Notes: generated from the letters alone by a model not told the origin. DNA of 64,000 nt from Candidatus Izimoplasma sp. HR2 (GCA_000753575.1 JRFF01000022.1:62001-126000), one strand, 5' to 3'. Shown: positions 7,868-20,413, numbered from the stretch's first letter. Program-made: numbers and translations.

Positions 7868-7902
7868 CCTCTTTTGTCTATGACTGAAGAGGTTTTTATT
7901 TT
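7868..7902 (+). terminator. Attenuator terminator of the rplJ leader
   Basis: CCTCTT (7868-7873) and AAGAGG (7887-7892) form a stem followed by TTTTTATTTT. Its position between the L10-binding motif and rplJ fits a premature terminator controlled by L10 binding. Confidence 0.75.
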
Positions 7903-7929
7903 GATTGAATAAGTTTCGGAGGTGGAAGA

Positions 7930-8472
7930 GTGTCAAAAAAAGCAATCGCTAACAAACAAGTTGAAGTTAATGCATTAGCTGAAAAAATGCAAAATACGAA
8001 TAGTTTCGTTATAGTAAACTATAGTGGATTAACAGTTGAACAGGTTACTAAATTAAGAGTTGAGCTTAGAGAAGCTGGATGTGAATTAAAAGTAATCAAA
8101 AACAACATTACTAAAAGAGCAGCAGAAGCTGCTGGTTACGGTGAAATAAAAGAAGCTTTACTTGGTCCGAATGCAGTAGCATTTAGTTATGAAGATAGTG
8201 TTTCAGCAGCAAAAACGGTTTTTGAATTTGCTAAAGAAAACAGTGCTTTAGAATTAAAAGTTGGTGTAGTTGATGGTGAATATATGGATAATGTAAAAAT
8301 CCAAACAATCGCTACAATTCCTACAAGAGATGTATTATTAACAATGATCGCTGCAGGATTATTAACACCAATTAAAGAAGTTGCAATCGCATTAGACTTA
8401 CATATGAAAAATTTAGAAGCACCACAAACAGAAGAAGCTGCTGAAGTTACTGAAGTAACTGAAGAAGCATAA
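7930..8472 (+). CDS. rplJ: 50S ribosomal protein L10
   Basis: 180 residues, starting with GTG (RBS CGGAGGTGG). The globular domain holds NSFVIVNYSGLTVEQVTKLR and LKVIKNNITKRAAE, and a C-terminal helix (about 135-165) binds L12 dimers. It ends in an acidic, glutamate-rich tail of about 15 residues (EEAAEVTEVTEEA), slightly longer than in Bacillus. L10 anchors the L7/L12 stalk. The gene is paired with rplL 21 bases downstream and preceded by its own leader. Confidence 0.96.
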   Translation: MSKKAIANKQVEVNALAEKMQNTNSFVIVNYSGLTVEQVTKLRVELREAGCELKVIKNNITKRAAEAAGYGEIKEALLGPNAVAFSYEDSVSAAKTVFEFAKENSALELKVGVVDGEYMDNVKIQTIATIPTRDVLLTMIAAGLLTPIKEVAIALDLHMKNLEAPQTEEAAEVTEVTEEA

Positions 8473-8493
8473 TAATATTAGGAGGAAATAACA

Positions 8494-8856
8494 ATGGCAA
8501 AATTAACAAACGCTGAGATAATTGAAAGTTTTAAAGAAAAAACTTTATTAGAATTAAAAGAATTAGTAGATATGATGAAAGAAGAATTTGGTGTTGATCC
8601 AAGTGCAGTTGCAGCAGCAGCTCCAGCAGCAGTAGACGCAGCTCCAACTGAAGTTTCTGTAATTTTAGAAGCTCCAGGACCTAAAAAAATCGCAGTAATT
8701 AAAGTAGTTAGAGAATTAACTGGTTTAGGATTAAAAGAAGCTAAAGGTGTAGTTGATGCTGCTCCTACAGCAGTTAAAGAAAATATTACACCTGAAGAAG
8801 CAAAAGCTATCAAAGAAATGTTAGAAGAAGCTGGAGCAGCAGTTACGATTAAATAA
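8494..8856 (+). CDS. rplL: 50S ribosomal protein L7/L12
   Basis: 120 residues. An N-terminal dimerisation domain is followed by an Ala/Pro hinge ([13 protein letters not shown]) and the C-terminal factor-binding domain ([21 protein letters not shown]). It is the multi-copy stalk protein that recruits translation GTPases. RBS TTAGGAGGAAATAAC. A hairpin terminator follows 17 bases after the stop. Confidence 0.97.
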   Translation: MAKLTNAEIIESFKEKTLLELKELVDMMKEEFGVDPSAVAAAAPAAVDAAPTEVSVILEAPGPKKIAVIKVVRELTGLGLKEAKGVVDAAPTAVKENITPEEAKAIKEMLEEAGAAVTIK

Positions 8857-8872
8857 TTACCAAGTTAAAATC

Positions 8873-8897
8873 AACCTGAGTGTAAACTCAGGTTTTT
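8873..8897 (+). terminator. Terminator after rplL
   Basis: AACCTGAGT (8873-8881), loop GTAA, ACTCAGG (8886-8892), TTTTT. It may be partial, since the methyltransferase and rpoB follow closely. Confidence 0.85.
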
Positions 8898-8937
8898 GAC
8901 TATTTACACAACAACAAAAAAAATTGGAGATGGTGTG

Positions 8938-9531
8938 ATGACTCACTATTTTTCAGAAGATAATAATACACTGAAAAGCAATCCACAAGTGATTGCTTTT
9001 AGTGTTAATAATACACCTTTAAAATTCAAAACTGATGTTGGTGTATTTTCTAAAAATCATCTTGATAGAGGAACTGAAGTATTACTTAAATACTTAGAAG
9101 TTGATGGCTCAGTTAAGACGGTTTTAGATTTAGGTTGTGGCTATGGAACTATTGGAGTTTATATGAATAAAAGGTATGATGTTGAAGTTGATATGGTAGA
9201 TATTAATCAAAGGGCAATCGATCTTTCTATTCATAATGTTAAGTTAAATAATACCAAAGCAAATGTGTTTAAGAGCAATGGATTTGAAAATATTAACAAT
9301 AAGTATGATCTTATAATAACTAACCCTCCAATTAGGACTGGGAAGGAATTAATTTATAAGTTTTTTAGTGAAGCAGCAAAGTTTCTAAATGATGAAGGTG
9401 CCTTATGCATTGTAATTAATAAGAAACATGGTGCAGAATCAGCTATTAAATTCCTAAAGACTATATATAGAAATATTGAGGTTTTAGGAAAGAATAAAGG
9501 ATTTTATGTAATAAAGTGCAAAATCAATTGA
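8938..9531 (+). CDS. RsmC-like class I SAM-dependent methyltransferase (YbxB type)
   Basis: 197 residues from the ATG at 8938, chosen because GGAGATGGTGTG immediately precedes it; the longer TTG frame begins inside the rplL terminator. The SAM-binding loop VLDLGCGYGTIG is near residue 75 and the amino-methyltransferase motif NPPIRTGK near residue 135, both as in RsmC/RlmG enzymes that methylate guanine N2 of rRNA. It lies between rplL and rpoB exactly as ybxB does in Bacillus. The TGA stop overlaps the -35 of the rpoB promoter. The target nucleotide is not known from sequence. Confidence 0.88.
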   Translation: MTHYFSEDNNTLKSNPQVIAFSVNNTPLKFKTDVGVFSKNHLDRGTEVLLKYLEVDGSVKTVLDLGCGYGTIGVYMNKRYDVEVDMVDINQRAIDLSIHNVKLNNTKANVFKSNGFENINNKYDLIITNPPIRTGKELIYKFFSEAAKFLNDEGALCIVINKKHGAESAIKFLKTIYRNIEVLGKNKGFYVIKCKIN

Positions 9532-9556
9532 CTATTTGACAGTATTATGGTATTAT
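9528..9556 (+). promoter_or_regulatory. Promoter of rpoBC
   Basis: TTGACT (9528-9533), 17 bases, TATTAT (9551-9556). A second -35-like TTGACA (9536-9541) lies 8 bases later. The -35 overlaps the stop codon of the methyltransferase gene. Confidence 0.7.
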
Positions 9557-9627
9557 ATTAAATTGCCGAAACATGCGGTTTTTTGTGTTTCTAACACTGT
9601 TTTAACAATAAAAATGGGGTGAAGTTT

Positions 9628-12600
9628 GTGAGTTACAAATTAGTAAAATATGGTAAACAAAGAGAGAGACGAAACTACTCGAAAGTTAAGACTAACGTCG
9701 AATTACCAAACCTGATTAAGGTTCAAACTGAGTCGTTTGACTGGTTTATTCAAAAAGGACTAGCAGAATTATTTAGAGATATTTCTCCTATCCAAAACTT
9801 TACAGAAAATATAGAACTTTATTTTGAAGGATATGAATTTGGAGAGCCTAAATACAATATTAAGCAATCCATGGAAAAAGATATGACTTATTCGAAACCT
9901 TTACGTGTAAATGTAAAGTTAGTTAATGTCGATACCGGAGAAATAAAACAACAAAAAATCTTTATGGGTGATTTCCCAATTATGTCGCCTAATGGTTCGT
10001 TCGTAATTAACGGTAGTGAGCGTGTTATCGTTTCACAGATCGTAAGAAGTGCGGGAGTTTTCTTTAGTGAAAACATTGATAAGAAAACACTTCGTAGTAA
10101 ATTCTTAGGACAAGTTATCCCAACACGTGGAGCTTGGCTAGAGTACGAAATCGGATCTAAAGATGTATTGTTTGTTAAATTAGATCGTAGTAAAAAAATT
10201 ACCTTAACTACTCTTCTTAGAGCGTTAGGTTTTTCTAGTAACCAACAAATTTTAGAAATGTATGGTGTTTCAAACTTCTTGGAATTAACACTTAGTAAAG
10301 ACCCTACAACTAATTCAGTTGACGCAATTAAAGAAGTTTATTCTAAATTACGTCAAGGTGAAACAGCGACTGAAGAAGGAGCGAAATCGTTCTTAATTAG
10401 CCGTTTATTTGATGCGAAAAGATATGATTTAGCTGAAGTTGGTCGTTATAAAATAAATAAAAAACTTGATGTACTTAACCGTATTCATGGGAAAAAATTT
10501 GCTTATGATTTAGTAGATCCTGAAACTGGGGAAGTAATATTCGAACAAGATACTGTGATTACTGATCAAACTATTGAAGTATTAAAAGATTACCGTCATT
10601 TGTTCACTCATAAGATTCCGGGTGTTGGAGCTTATGAACTTGAGTATGACTTTAAATTAATTGTTGATATCTTTAGAACTGCTGAAGTTAATGATGTAAA
10701 ATTATTTGATTATTTATCAGATGATGAATTACTTGAAGATATTAGAACTCAAGAGTTTAAAACAGGAAAACAATATTATAAAGGTTACTTAAAATCTCTT
10801 GGTAAAACTGACAAAATGTTAACTGAGGAATTAGGTAAAGCATTTGTAAAAGAATTAAAAGAAGGATTTGATGCAGTTCTTGAAAATGAAAATATCAATT
10901 TCGAGTTAGCAGAAGTTCAAATCATTGAAGTACTTACAAAAGATGCACAAGATAATGAAATTCAAGTAAAAATTATTGGTAATAATACATTTGAAGATAA
11001 AGTACATATTGTACCTTCAGATATTATTGCATCAATTTCTTACTACTTGAATCTATTTAATAGAGTAGGATCACTAGATGATATTGATCACCTTGGTAAT
11101 AGACGCCTTAGATTAATTGGTGAATTACTTAAGAATCAATTTAGAATTGGTCTTACAAAAATGGAGAAAAACGTTAAGGATCGTATGTCTACAAAAGAAC
11201 CTGATGAAATTACTCCACAAAACTTAATTAATATTAGACCTTTAACTTCATCAATTAAAGAGTTCTTTGGTAGTAGCCAGTTATCACAATTCATGGCTCA
11301 AACTAACCCTCTTGATGAGTTAACACATAAACGTCGTATCTCAGCTCTTGGACCTGGTGGTTTAACTAGGGACCGTGCTGGATTCGAAGTACGTGACGTT
11401 CATCATAGTCATTATGGACGTATTTGTCCTATTGAAACTCCTGAGGGACAAAATATTGGTTTAATCAATAGTTTAGCTTCATATGTTAGAGTTAATAAAT
11501 ATGGATTTATGGAAACTCCTTATCTAAAAGTTAATAAACTTGAAGATGGTATAGCGCAAGTTTCTGATGAAATCGTTTATTTATCAGCAGATGAAGAAGA
11601 AAAATATATAATTGGACAGGGTAATATTGTTGTTGACAACAAAAAACACATTGTTCATGAATCTGTAGTTGCTAGAAATAGAGGGGAAACAAAAATGTAT
11701 CCTCGTCAAAAAGTTGAATTAATGGACGTATCTCCTAAACAGATCGTTTCTATTTCAACTGCATGTATTCCATTCTTAGAGCATGATGATGCAAACCGTG
11801 CTTTAATGGGTGCAAACATGCAACGTCAAGCAATTCCACTATTAATCCCTGAAGCTGCATATGTTGCAACAGGTATTGAGTATAAAGCAGCACATGATTC
11901 AGGGTCTTGTATTATCGCAGAGAACTCTGGTGTTGTTGAATATGTTGATGGTGATGTAATTAAAGTTAAACAAAAAAATGGAACAATGGATATTTATGAT
12001 TTACCTAAATTCCAAAGATCTAATCAAGGAACTTGTATTAACCAATCTCCAATTGTAAAAATTGGTGACAAGATTAAAGCTAGTGACATAATTACAGATG
12101 GTCCTTCAATGGATCAAGGTGAAATGGCACTTGGACGTAATGTTGTTGTTGGATTTATGACGTGGAATGGTTACAACTATGAAGATGCAATTATTATGAG
12201 TGAAAGATTAGTAAAAGAAGATGTTTATACTTCAATTCATATTGAAAAATCTGAAATTGAAGCAAGAGATACAAAACTTGGAAAAGAAGAAATCACAAGA
12301 GAAATTCCAAATGTTGGAGATGACGGTAGAAAATACTTAGATGATAAAGGAATTATTATTCCTGGTGCTGAAGTATTTGAAGGTGACATCTTAGTTGGTA
12401 AAGTTACTCCTAAAGGACAAACAGATCCAACTCCAGAAGATAAATTATTACTAGCTATCTTTGGTGAGAAATCACGTGAAGTAAGAGACACTAGTTTAAG
12501 AGTACCTCACGGTGGTGGGGGAATCGTTCGAAGTGTTAAATACTTTAGTAGAGCTAACGGAGATGAGTTATCTCCTGGTGTAAACGAAGTAGTTAGAATT

Positions 12601-13392
12601 TATATAGTTCAAAAACGTAAAATTAATGAAGGTGACAAAATGGCTGGTCGTCATGGTAATAAAGGGGTTATCTCTAAAATATTACCAATTGAAGATATGC
12701 CATACATGGAAGATGGAACTCCTATCGATATCATGTTAAACCCACTTGGAGTACCTTCACGTATGAATATTGGACAAGTACTAGAATTGCATTTAGGTAT
12801 GGCATCTAAGGAATTAGGTGTTCATGTTGCTACTCCTGTATTTGATGGTTGTAGTAGTAAGGATTTAGCTACTATTATGAAAGAAGCTGGAATGGCTGAT
12901 GATGGTAAACAAGTACTTTATTCAGGTAGAACTGGTGAAGCATATGACAACAGAATTTCTGTTGGAGTAATGTATATGATTAAATTAGACCATATGGTTG
13001 ATGACAAATTACACGCTAGATCAGTTGGTCCTTACACATTAGTAACACAACAACCAATGGGTGGTAAAGCTCAAAATGGTGGACAACGTTTCGGAGAAAT
13101 GGAAGTATGGGCATTAGAAGCTTATGGTGCTGCGTACGCATTACAAGAAATGTTAACTGTTAAATCTGATGATATTATCGGAAGAAACAAAGTGTTTAGA
13201 GCAATAGTTGATGGGAAAAGTATTCCTGAACCAAGCTTACCAGAATCATTTAGAGTATTAACAAGAGAATTACAATCAATCGGTATTTATGTTGAGTTAA
13301 TCAACAAAAAAACTGGTGTTAATGAAGCAAATAAAAGTTTAGTAAATGAAGATTCAGAAGACTATATTTCAAAATATGGATTCCAATCTTAG
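9628..13392 (+). CDS. rpoB: DNA-directed RNA polymerase subunit beta
   Basis: 1254 residues from the GTG at 9628 (RBS GGGGTGAAG); the frame also has a GTG at 9619, but that lies inside the RBS. Landmarks: [15 protein letters not shown], the rifampicin pocket region ([25 protein letters not shown]) with its normal residues, [36 protein letters not shown] and the C-terminal [19 protein letters not shown]. All are full-length and unbroken. It is co-transcribed with rpoC 16 bases downstream. Confidence 0.98.
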   Translation: MSYKLVKYGKQRERRNYSKVKTNVELPNLIKVQTESFDWFIQKGLAELFRDISPIQNFTENIELYFEGYEFGEPKYNIKQSMEKDMTYSKPLRVNVKLVNVDTGEIKQQKIFMGDFPIMSPNGSFVINGSERVIVSQIVRSAGVFFSENIDKKTLRSKFLGQVIPTRGAWLEYEIGSKDVLFVKLDRSKKITLTTLLRALGFSSNQQILEMYGVSNFLELTLSKDPTTNSVDAIKEVYSKLRQGETATEEGAKSFLISRLFDAKRYDLAEVGRYKINKKLDVLNRIHGKKFAYDLVDPETGEVIFEQDTVITDQTIEVLKDYRHLFTHKIPGVGAYELEYDFKLIVDIFRTAEVNDVKLFDYLSDDELLEDIRTQEFKTGKQYYKGYLKSLGKTDKMLTEELGKAFVKELKEGFDAVLENENINFELAEVQIIEVLTKDAQDNEIQVKIIGNNTFEDKVHIVPSDIIASISYYLNLFNRVGSLDDIDHLGNRRLRLIGELLKNQFRIGLTKMEKNVKDRMSTKEPDEITPQNLINIRPLTSSIKEFFGSSQLSQFMAQTNPLDELTHKRRISALGPGGLTRDRAGFEVRDVHHSHYGRICPIETPEGQNIGLINSLASYVRVNKYGFMETPYLKVNKLEDGIAQVSDEIVYLSADEEEKYIIGQGNIVVDNKKHIVHESVVARNRGETKMYPRQKVELMDVSPKQIVSISTACIPFLEHDDANRALMGANMQRQAIPLLIPEAAYVATGIEYKAAHDSGSCIIAENSGVVEYVDGDVIKVKQKNGTMDIYDLPKFQRSNQGTCINQSPIVKIGDKIKASDIITDGPSMDQGEMALGRNVVVGFMTWNGYNYEDAIIMSERLVKEDVYTSIHIEKSEIEARDTKLGKEEITREIPNVGDDGRKYLDDKGIIIPGAEVFEGDILVGKVTPKGQTDPTPEDKLLLAIFGEKSREVRDTSLRVPHGGGGIVRSVKYFSRANGDELSPGVNEVVRIYIVQKRKINEGDKMAGRHGNKGVISKILPIEDMPYMEDGTPIDIMLNPLGVPSRMNIGQVLELHLGMASKELGVHVATPVFDGCSSKDLATIMKEAGMADDGKQVLYSGRTGEAYDNRISVGVMYMIKLDHMVDDKLHARSVGPYTLVTQQPMGGKAQNGGQRFGEMEVWALEAYGAAYALQEMLTVKSDDIIGRNKVFRAIVDGKSIPEPSLPESFRVLTRELQSIGIYVELINKKTGVNEANKSLVNEDSEDYISKYGFQS

Positions 13393-13408
13393 AAAGTAGG
13401 GTGATTTT

Positions 13409-16400
13409 ATGAGTCAAAGATTTTCACATTATAAAATTAGATTAGCATCTCCTGAGGAAATCAGAGGTTGGTCGTTTGGTGAAGTTAAAAAACACGAAAC
13501 AATAAATTATCGTACTTTAAAACCAGAAAAAGATGGATTATTTTGCGAAGTTATCTTCGGACCGACAAAAGATTATCAATGTGCATGTAGTAACAAATCA
13601 AAAAGAAGTTCACATACAGGAAAGAAATGTGCTGTATGTGGTGTAGAAATTACCGAAAGTAAAGTAAGAAGAGAAAGAATGGGACACATCGAATTAGCTG
13701 CTCCTGTTGTTCATACTTGGTATTTAAGAAATAGTCCTTCAAGACTCGCTACTTTACTTGCAATTAAATCTAAAGATTTAGAAGAAGTTGTATATCTTGC
13801 TTCATATATCGTAATTGATGCTGGAGATACAGATTTACACTTCAAACAAATATTAAGTGAAGCAGATTATTCTAAAAAGTATATGGAATATGGAACGCGT
13901 TTTAAAGCCTTAACTGGTGCTGAAGCAGTTAAAGTATTACTTAGAAAATTAGATCTTAAAAAAGAATCACTTAACTTAAGAAAAGATTTACCAACAGCTT
14001 CAAAACAAAAAAGAGAAAAAATCATTAAAAGATTAGAAGTAGTAGAAGCATTTGTTAATTCAGATAACTTACCTGAATGGATGGTTTTAGATGTATTACC
14101 TGTAATACCTCCAGAACTTCGTCCAATGGTTCAGTTAGATGGTGGACGTTTCGCTACAACTGACTTAAATGATTTATATCGTCGTATTTTAAACAGAAAT
14201 AACCGTTTAAAAAGACAATTTGAACAAAGTGCTCCTCACTTAATTACTAAAAATGAAAAGCGTATGTTACAAGAAGCAGTTGATGCTTTAATTGATAACT
14301 CTAAACGTGGTAGAAAAGTAGTAGTTGAGAAAAACAGACCATTAAAATCTTTAAGTGATTTATTACGTGGTAAACAAGGTAGATTCAGACAAAACTTACT
14401 TGGTAAACGTGTTGATTATTCAGGACGTTCAGTTATCGTAGTAGGTCCAGACTTAGAAATGTACCAATGTGGACTTCCAAGAGAAATGGCAGTTACTCTA
14501 TTCAAACCTTTCGTTATTAGAGAGTTAATTGAAAGAGATATTGCTTCAAATATTAGAAGTGCTAAACGTATGATTGAAATGCTTACTGATGATAGAATCT
14601 GGGATGTACTAGAAGATGTTATTAGAGAGCATCCAGTATTATTAAATCGTGCACCTACACTACATAGACTTGGTATTCAAGCATTTGAACCAGTATTAGT
14701 AGAAGGAAAAGCAATTAGACTTCACCCACTAGTAACAACTGCATTTAATGCCGATTTCGATGGGGATCAAATGGCAGTACATGTTCCACTTAGTGAAGAA
14801 GCTCAAGCTGAAGCACGTGTATTAATGCTTGCATCAAACAACATTTTAAATCCTAAAGATGGTAAACCAATTGTTACACCATCACAGGATATGGTATTAG
14901 GTAACTATTACCTTACAATGGAAGAAGCAGGATTACCTGGTGAAGGTAAAGTATTTGGTGATTATGATGAAGCAACTATTGCTTATGAAAATAAAATCAT
15001 TACTTTACATACTAGAATAGCTTTAAGAGGTAGTGCATTAGGTAATGCACCACTTACTGAAGAACAAAGAAATGGTTACTTAATTACAACTTATGGTAAA
15101 TTAACTTTTAATGAAATCTTACCAAGAAGTTTTGCTTACTTAAATGAACCAACTCTTACAAATCTTCAAAAACAAAAAGACCCTATAACTGGTGAAGAAA
15201 GATATATTACTCCTTCTCAATACTTTGTACCTAAAGGTGTTAATATTAGAGAATATATCAAAAACCAACCAATTGTAGGACCATTTAAAAAAGGTTTCTT
15301 ATCACAAATCATTTCTGAAGTATTTATAGTATTCAAAATAAATGAAACTTCAAAAATGTTAGATAAACTTAAAAACTTAGGGTTTAAATATTCTACATTA
15401 GCTGGAATTACAGTTTCAGCATCAGATGTAAAAGTTTATTCAGGTAAAGCTAAAGAAGTTAAAAAGACTGAAAAAATTGTTGAAAAATTAACTCTTCAAT
15501 ATCAAATGGGACTTTTAACTGATTATGAAAGATATAAATTAGTAGTAAAAGAGTGGGCATTAGTTAAAAACAAAATCCAAGCTGGATTAATGAAAGAATT
15601 AACTAGCGATAACCACATCTTTATGATGAGTGACTCTGGAGCCAGAGGGAACGCATCAAACTTTACACAGTTAGCTGGTATTCGTGGATCAATGGCCAAT
15701 ACAAAACGTGAAGGATTAAATAAAGCTTATAACATTAAAGCTGGAATCAAATCAATCATTGAGTTACCTGTAAAATCTTCATTTATTGAAGGTCTTACAA
15801 TGAGTGAGTTCTTTATCTCTACTCATGGGGCTCGTAAAGGTTCTACCGATACTGCCTTAAAAACAGCCGATTCAGGGTACTTAACAAGACGTTTAGTAGA
15901 TGTTTCACAAGACTTAGTTATTACTGAAGAAGACTGTCATACTGATAAAGGAACTACAATTAGAGCAATATTACATGATGATGGAAAAGAAATTGTTCCA
16001 TTCTTAGATAGATTAATTGGACGTTTTAGTTCTGAAACTATTCTTCATCCTGAGACTGGGGAAGTATTAATTACTAAAGATGAGTATATCGATGATGAAA
16101 AAGCGAGACATATCGTTGAAGCAGGTATCGATGAACTTAGAATTAGAAGTGTATTAACTTGTGATTCTAACTCAGGTGTTTGTAAAAAATGTTACGGACA
16201 AAACTTATCAACTGGAGACTTAGTTGAAGTTGGAGAAGCGGTTGGTATAATCGCAGCTCAATCAATTGGTGAACCAGGAACTCAGTTAACAATGCGTACT
16301 TTCCATACAGGTGGGGTAGCTGGATCAGATATCACTCAAGGGCTTCCACGTATCCAAGAGTTATTTGAAGCAAGAACGCCTAAAGGAAAAGCAGTAATTA

Positions 16401-17104
16401 GTGAGATTGATGGTACTGTTTCTGATATTGAAATAGTTGAGGAAAGATATAAAGTTACTGTAGAAAACGGATTTGAACAACACGTTTATGAGACTAATAG
16501 TAATGTTACACTAATGGTTGAAGAAAACGATGATGTATTCTCTGGACAAAAAATTACTGATGGATCTATTGATCCTAAGCAATTACTAAAAGCTACAGAT
16601 GCTGATACAGTTCAACAATACTTAATTAAAGAAGTTCAAAAAGTTTACCGTGCTCAAGGTATTGAGATTTCAGATAAACACATTGAAGTTATTGTTCATC
16701 AAATGATGAGAAAAATCAATGTTTATATTGAAGGAGATACAACAATCTTACCAGGAGCTCAAAAATCTATAAGAGAATTTAAAGCTGCGAATAAGGAAGT
16801 ACTACTTAGCGGTGGGAAACCAGCTGTTGGTAGACCAGTATTACTTGGTATTACTAGAGCAAGTTTACGTAGTGAATCATTCTTAAGTGCTGCATCATTC
16901 CAGGAAACTACTAGAATACTTACAGATGCTGCAATTAGAGGTAAAGTAGATTATTTAAGAGGCTTAAAAGAAAATGTAATTATCGGTGGATTAATTCCTG
17001 CTGGTACTGGTATTCTAAAAGATACATATTTTGCATATGATAAACCAGAACCTGAAGTAATTGAAGAAGAAAATCCATACGCATTAGATAATTTCGAATT
17101 TTAA
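13409..17104 (+). CDS. rpoC: DNA-directed RNA polymerase subunit beta'
   Basis: 1231 residues. The N-terminal zinc site is present (YQCACSN...GKKCAVCG), as are the zipper/lid region [15 protein letters not shown], the catalytic [14 protein letters not shown] with the three Mg-binding Asp, the trigger-loop region ([12 protein letters not shown]) and a second zinc site (SGVCKKCYG). The segment between the first Cys pair and second Cys pair ([11 protein letters not shown]) is charged. Full length. RBS AAAGTAGGGTGA. A strong terminator follows, so rpoBC form one unit. Confidence 0.98.
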   Translation: MSQRFSHYKIRLASPEEIRGWSFGEVKKHETINYRTLKPEKDGLFCEVIFGPTKDYQCACSNKSKRSSHTGKKCAVCGVEITESKVRRERMGHIELAAPVVHTWYLRNSPSRLATLLAIKSKDLEEVVYLASYIVIDAGDTDLHFKQILSEADYSKKYMEYGTRFKALTGAEAVKVLLRKLDLKKESLNLRKDLPTASKQKREKIIKRLEVVEAFVNSDNLPEWMVLDVLPVIPPELRPMVQLDGGRFATTDLNDLYRRILNRNNRLKRQFEQSAPHLITKNEKRMLQEAVDALIDNSKRGRKVVVEKNRPLKSLSDLLRGKQGRFRQNLLGKRVDYSGRSVIVVGPDLEMYQCGLPREMAVTLFKPFVIRELIERDIASNIRSAKRMIEMLTDDRIWDVLEDVIREHPVLLNRAPTLHRLGIQAFEPVLVEGKAIRLHPLVTTAFNADFDGDQMAVHVPLSEEAQAEARVLMLASNNILNPKDGKPIVTPSQDMVLGNYYLTMEEAGLPGEGKVFGDYDEATIAYENKIITLHTRIALRGSALGNAPLTEEQRNGYLITTYGKLTFNEILPRSFAYLNEPTLTNLQKQKDPITGEERYITPSQYFVPKGVNIREYIKNQPIVGPFKKGFLSQIISEVFIVFKINETSKMLDKLKNLGFKYSTLAGITVSASDVKVYSGKAKEVKKTEKIVEKLTLQYQMGLLTDYERYKLVVKEWALVKNKIQAGLMKELTSDNHIFMMSDSGARGNASNFTQLAGIRGSMANTKREGLNKAYNIKAGIKSIIELPVKSSFIEGLTMSEFFISTHGARKGSTDTALKTADSGYLTRRLVDVSQDLVITEEDCHTDKGTTIRAILHDDGKEIVPFLDRLIGRFSSETILHPETGEVLITKDEYIDDEKARHIVEAGIDELRIRSVLTCDSNSGVCKKCYGQNLSTGDLVEVGEAVGIIAAQSIGEPGTQLTMRTFHTGGVAGSDITQGLPRIQELFEARTPKGKAVISEIDGTVSDIEIVEERYKVTVENGFEQHVYETNSNVTLMVEENDDVFSGQKITDGSIDPKQLLKATDADTVQQYLIKEVQKVYRAQGIEISDKHIEVIVHQMMRKINVYIEGDTTILPGAQKSIREFKAANKEVLLSGGKPAVGRPVLLGITRASLRSESFLSAASFQETTRILTDAAIRGKVDYLRGLKENVIIGGLIPAGTGILKDTYFAYDKPEPEVIEEENPYALDNFEF

Positions 17105-17112
17105 TTAATAAA

Positions 17113-17140
17113 ACAGCTACAATTTGTAGCTGTTTTTTAT
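17113..17140 (+). terminator. rpoC terminator
   Basis: ACAGCTACA (17113-17121), loop ATT, TGTAGCTGT (17125-17133), followed by a T-run. Confidence 0.92.
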
Positions 17141-17163
17141 TTAAATACAATATTTAAGATGGC

Positions 17164-17192
17164 TTACATAGTGGATTAATTTAACCTATAAT
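17164..17192 (+). promoter_or_regulatory. Upstream promoter (P1) of the rpsL operon
   Basis: TTACAT (17164-17169), 17 bases, TATAAT (17187-17192). Confidence 0.6.
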
Positions 17193-17221
17193 AAGTATTT
17201 TAAAAAAAGATAACATAATTA

Positions 17222-17250
17222 TTGACACGCCTGCATGTGTGTTATATAAT
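17222..17250 (+). promoter_or_regulatory. Main promoter (P2) of the rpsL operon
   Basis: Perfect consensus TTGACA (17222-17227), 17 bases, TATAAT (17245-17250). One of the two best promoters in the window. Confidence 0.92.
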
Positions 17251-17256
17251 AGGTAT

Positions 17257-17352
17257 GCAATTTGAGATTAAATACACGGGGTTTATGGCATAAACCTCTA
17301 TATTTATGACAAAAGTGAACCACCTGGTAGTGTGGAACCTATTATGAGAGGA
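17257..17352 (+). promoter_or_regulatory. Structured rpsL leader
   Basis: Two hairpins: GGTTTA-TGGCA-TAAACC (17280-17296) and CCAC (17320-17323) pairing with GTGG (17332-17335) around CTGGTAGT. The GAACCACCTGGTAGTGTGG segment resembles the conserved leader before rpsL in low-GC Gram-positives. Its use in feedback by an operon protein is inference. Confidence 0.5.
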
Positions 17353-17364
17353 GGAAACCCATAA

Positions 17365-17772
17365 ATGCCTACAATCAATCAATTAGTAAGAAAAGGTAGA
17401 AAATCTAAAGTTACAAAATCAAAATCACGTCACTTAAATGTTGGATATAATTCAATCAAAAAGATCATGACTGATACAAAAAGTCCGCAAAAACGTGGTG
17501 TTTGTACACGTGTTGCTACAATGACACCTAAGAAACCTAACTCAGCTTTACGTAAGTACGCTCGTGTTAGATTATCTAACGGAATTGAAGTAACAGCATA
17601 TATACCTGGTATTGGACACAAACTACAAGAACATAGTGTTGTGTTAATTCGTGGTGGTCGTGTTAAAGACTTACCAGGAGTTAGATATCATATCATCCGT
17701 GGTACATTAGATACTACAGGAGTAGAAGGAAGAAAACAAAGCCGTTCTAAATACGGTGCAAAGAAAGCATAA
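17365..17772 (+). CDS. rpsL: 30S ribosomal protein S12
   Basis: 135 residues. [12 protein letters not shown], then [30 protein letters not shown] and [18 protein letters not shown]. The lysines usually altered in streptomycin-resistant mutants (in TPKKPNSA and GRVKDLPG) are in the wild-type state. S12 sits at the decoding centre. RBS GAGAGGAGGAAACCC. First gene of the str operon rpsL-rpsG-fusA. Confidence 0.98.
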   Translation: MPTINQLVRKGRKSKVTKSKSRHLNVGYNSIKKIMTDTKSPQKRGVCTRVATMTPKKPNSALRKYARVRLSNGIEVTAYIPGIGHKLQEHSVVLIRGGRVKDLPGVRYHIIRGTLDTTGVEGRKQSRSKYGAKKA

Positions 17773-17815
17773 TATAATTTAAAAAAAATTAAAAATTCGA
17801 GAGGAGGAATTAATT

Positions 17816-18286
17816 ATGCCTCGTAAAGGTCATATAGCAAAAAGAGAAGTATTGGCTGATCCAATGTATAATTCAAAATTAGTTACTAAACTAATCAACA
17901 ATATCATGTTGGATGGTAAAAAAGGAACTGCTCAAGGTATTTTATACGGAGCGTTCAAAAAAGTAGAAGAAATAACAAACCAACCACCTATAGAGGTTTT
18001 TGAGGAAGCTTTAAATAATATCATGCCTACATTTGAAGTTAAATCAAGAAGAATTGGTGGACAAAACTATCAAGTACCTGTTGAAGTAAGACCAGAGAGA
18101 AAATATACTCTAGGACTTAGATGGTTAACATTATATGCAAGATTAAGAAATGAAAAGACTATGGAAGATAGATTAGCAAAAGAAATTATTGATGCAAGCC
18201 AAGGAAATGGAGCTTCTGTTAAGAAAAAAGAAGATATTCATAGAATGGCTGAAGCTAATAAAGCATTCGCTCACTATCGTTGGTAG
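17816..18286 (+). CDS. rpsG: 30S ribosomal protein S7
   Basis: 156 residues, the standard length. [28 protein letters not shown], then [16 protein letters not shown] and the C-terminal [10 protein letters not shown]7 nucleates the 30S head and contacts E-site tRNA. RBS GAGAGGAGGAATTAATT. It sits between rpsL and fusA, as in nearly all bacteria. Confidence 0.98.
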   Translation: MPRKGHIAKREVLADPMYNSKLVTKLINNIMLDGKKGTAQGILYGAFKKVEEITNQPPIEVFEEALNNIMPTFEVKSRRIGGQNYQVPVEVRPERKYTLGLRWLTLYARLRNEKTMEDRLAKEIIDASQGNGASVKKKEDIHRMAEANKAFAHYRW

Positions 18287-18301
18287 AAAGGAGATATCAA
18301 A

Positions 18302-20371
18302 ATGGCACGTGAATACTCACTAAATATGACTCGTAATATTGGTATTATGGCTCATATTGATGCAGGTAAAACTACTGCGACTGAGCGTGTTTTGTATCAC
18401 ACAGGAAGAATCCATAAAATTGGTGAAACGCACGATGGTGCTTCACAAATGGACTGGATGGCTCAAGAGCAAGAACGTGGGATTACAATAACATCAGCAG
18501 CTACTACAGCGCATTGGAATGACCATAGAATTAACATTATTGATACTCCAGGACACGTAGACTTTACAGTAGAAGTATCAAGATCACTACGCGTATTAGA
18601 CGGTAGTGTGGCATTATTAGATGCACAAGCAGGAGTTGAACCTCAAACTGAAACAGTTTGGAGACAAGCTACTGAATATAAAGTACCTAGAATTGTATTC
18701 GTTAATAAAATGGATAAAATGGGTGCAGACTTCGCATTCAGCGTACAATCAATGAAAGATAGATTAGGAGCACATGTTGCTGCTATTCAATGGCCTATTG
18801 GTGCTGAAGACGATTTTGACGGAATAATTGACTTAGTTGATATGATAGCTTACCATTTCGATGGTGAAGCTAATGAAGAAGCTGTAGTAATTGATATTCC
18901 TGAAAATTTAAAAGAACTTGTAGAAGAAAAAAGAGTTGAACTAATTGAAGCAATGGCAGATTTTAACGAAGACATCATGATGCTTTACTTAGAAGGAGAA
19001 GAAGTTCCAGCTGATATGCTTAAAGCGACTGTTCGTAAAGCTACATTAGAAGTTAAATTCTTCCCGGTATTATGTGGTTCAGCTTTCAAAAACAAAGGTG
19101 TAAAACTAATGTTAGATGCAGTTATAGCGTACTTACCAAGTCCGTTAGAAGTTGCAGCTGTTATTGGTACTAATAAAAAAGGTGAAGAAATTACATTACC
19201 AGCAGATGACGCTGGAAGATTTAGTGCATTAGCATTTAAAGTAATGACAGATCCATTTGTTGGAAAACTTACATTCTTTAGAGTTTACTCAGGACAATTA
19301 TCAAAAGGATCATATGTAAAAAATGCTTCTAAAGATAATAGAGAGAGAATTGGTAGAATACTTCAAATGCATGCAAACTCAAGAGTAGAAATTGAACATG
19401 TATACTCTGGAGATATCGCAGCAGCTATCGGACTTAAAAACACTACTACAGGGGATACTCTTTGTGGAGACAAAGATTATATTATCTTAGAAAAAATGGT
19501 ATTCCCAGAACCAGTTATCAGTGTTGCTATTGAACCAAATAGTAAACAAGATCAAGATAAAATGGGTATAGCATTAAACAAACTTGCAGAAGAGGATCCA
19601 ACATTTAGAACATATACTGATGAAGAAACAGGACAAACTATTATTGCTGGTATGGGTGAATTACACCTTGATATTATCGTTGATAGAATGAAACGTGAAT
19701 TCAAAGTAGGAGCAAGTGTAGGAGCACCTCAAGTTTCTTATAGAGAAACAATTACTCAAGAAGCAGAAATTGAAGGAAAATTCGTTAGACAATCTGGTGG
19801 ACGTGGACAATATGGACATGTTTGGATTAGATTTGAACCAAACCCAGGTAAAGGATTTGAATTCGCAGATAAAATCGTTGGTGGAACAGTACCTCGTGAA
19901 TATATCCCAGTTGTTGGTAAAGGTTTAGCTGAATCAATGGACAGTGGTATACTTGCTGGTTATCCAATTATCGATTTAAAAGCTACATTATATGATGGAT
20001 CTTATCATGATGTAGATTCGAATGAAATGGCGTTTAAAGTTGCAGCTGGAATGGCGCTTAAAAAAGCGGCTGAACAATGTAAAGCTATTTTATTAGAACC
20101 ATTAATGTTAGTAGACGTTATTGTACCTGATGATTACCTAGGTAATGTTATTGGGGATATTACAAGTCGTCGTGGTAGAATTGAAGGACAAACTCAACGT
20201 GGAAATGCTCAACAAATAACTTCTAAAGTACCTCTAGCTGAAATGTTTGGTTATGCTACAAGCTTAAGATCAAACACTCAAGGACGTGGAAATTATACAA
20301 TGCAATTCTCGCATTATGAAGCATGTCCTAAGTCAATAGCTGAAGAAGTAGTTAAAAAACGAAACGGATAA
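18302..20371 (+). CDS. fusA: Elongation factor G
   Basis: 689 residues. GTPase motifs: G1 AHIDAGKTT, effector [19 protein letters not shown] and [10 protein letters not shown]. Domains II-V follow in order, ending [18 protein letters not shown] drives tRNA-mRNA translocation. It is not a tetracycline-protection variant: the loop residues are those of canonical EF-G. RBS AAAGGAGATATCAAA. tuf follows with its own promoter. Confidence 0.98.
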   Translation: MAREYSLNMTRNIGIMAHIDAGKTTATERVLYHTGRIHKIGETHDGASQMDWMAQEQERGITITSAATTAHWNDHRINIIDTPGHVDFTVEVSRSLRVLDGSVALLDAQAGVEPQTETVWRQATEYKVPRIVFVNKMDKMGADFAFSVQSMKDRLGAHVAAIQWPIGAEDDFDGIIDLVDMIAYHFDGEANEEAVVIDIPENLKELVEEKRVELIEAMADFNEDIMMLYLEGEEVPADMLKATVRKATLEVKFFPVLCGSAFKNKGVKLMLDAVIAYLPSPLEVAAVIGTNKKGEEITLPADDAGRFSALAFKVMTDPFVGKLTFFRVYSGQLSKGSYVKNASKDNRERIGRILQMHANSRVEIEHVYSGDIAAAIGLKNTTTGDTLCGDKDYIILEKMVFPEPVISVAIEPNSKQDQDKMGIALNKLAEEDPTFRTYTDEETGQTIIAGMGELHLDIIVDRMKREFKVGASVGAPQVSYRETITQEAEIEGKFVRQSGGRGQYGHVWIRFEPNPGKGFEFADKIVGGTVPREYIPVVGKGLAESMDSGILAGYPIIDLKATLYDGSYHDVDSNEMAFKVAAGMALKKAAEQCKAILLEPLMLVDVIVPDDYLGNVIGDITSRRGRIEGQTQRGNAQQITSKVPLAEMFGYATSLRSNTQGRGNYTMQFSHYEACPKSIAEEVVKKRNG

Positions 20372-20384
20372 TTGACTGAAAAAC

Positions 20385-20413
20385 TTGCATTATACTGAAT
20401 AATGCGATAAAAT
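20385..20413 (+). promoter_or_regulatory. Promoter of tuf
   Basis: TTGCAT (20385-20390), 17 bases, TAAAAT (20408-20413). The inverted repeat GCATTAT-ACTGA-ATAATGC (20387-20405) lies in the spacer. An alternative TTGACT at 20372 has poor spacing to TATACT. Confidence 0.55.

Noticed and set aside
8478-8813. 111-codon minus-strand frame inside rplL
   Set aside because: It mirrors the Ala-rich hinge of L7/L12 and has no start signal.
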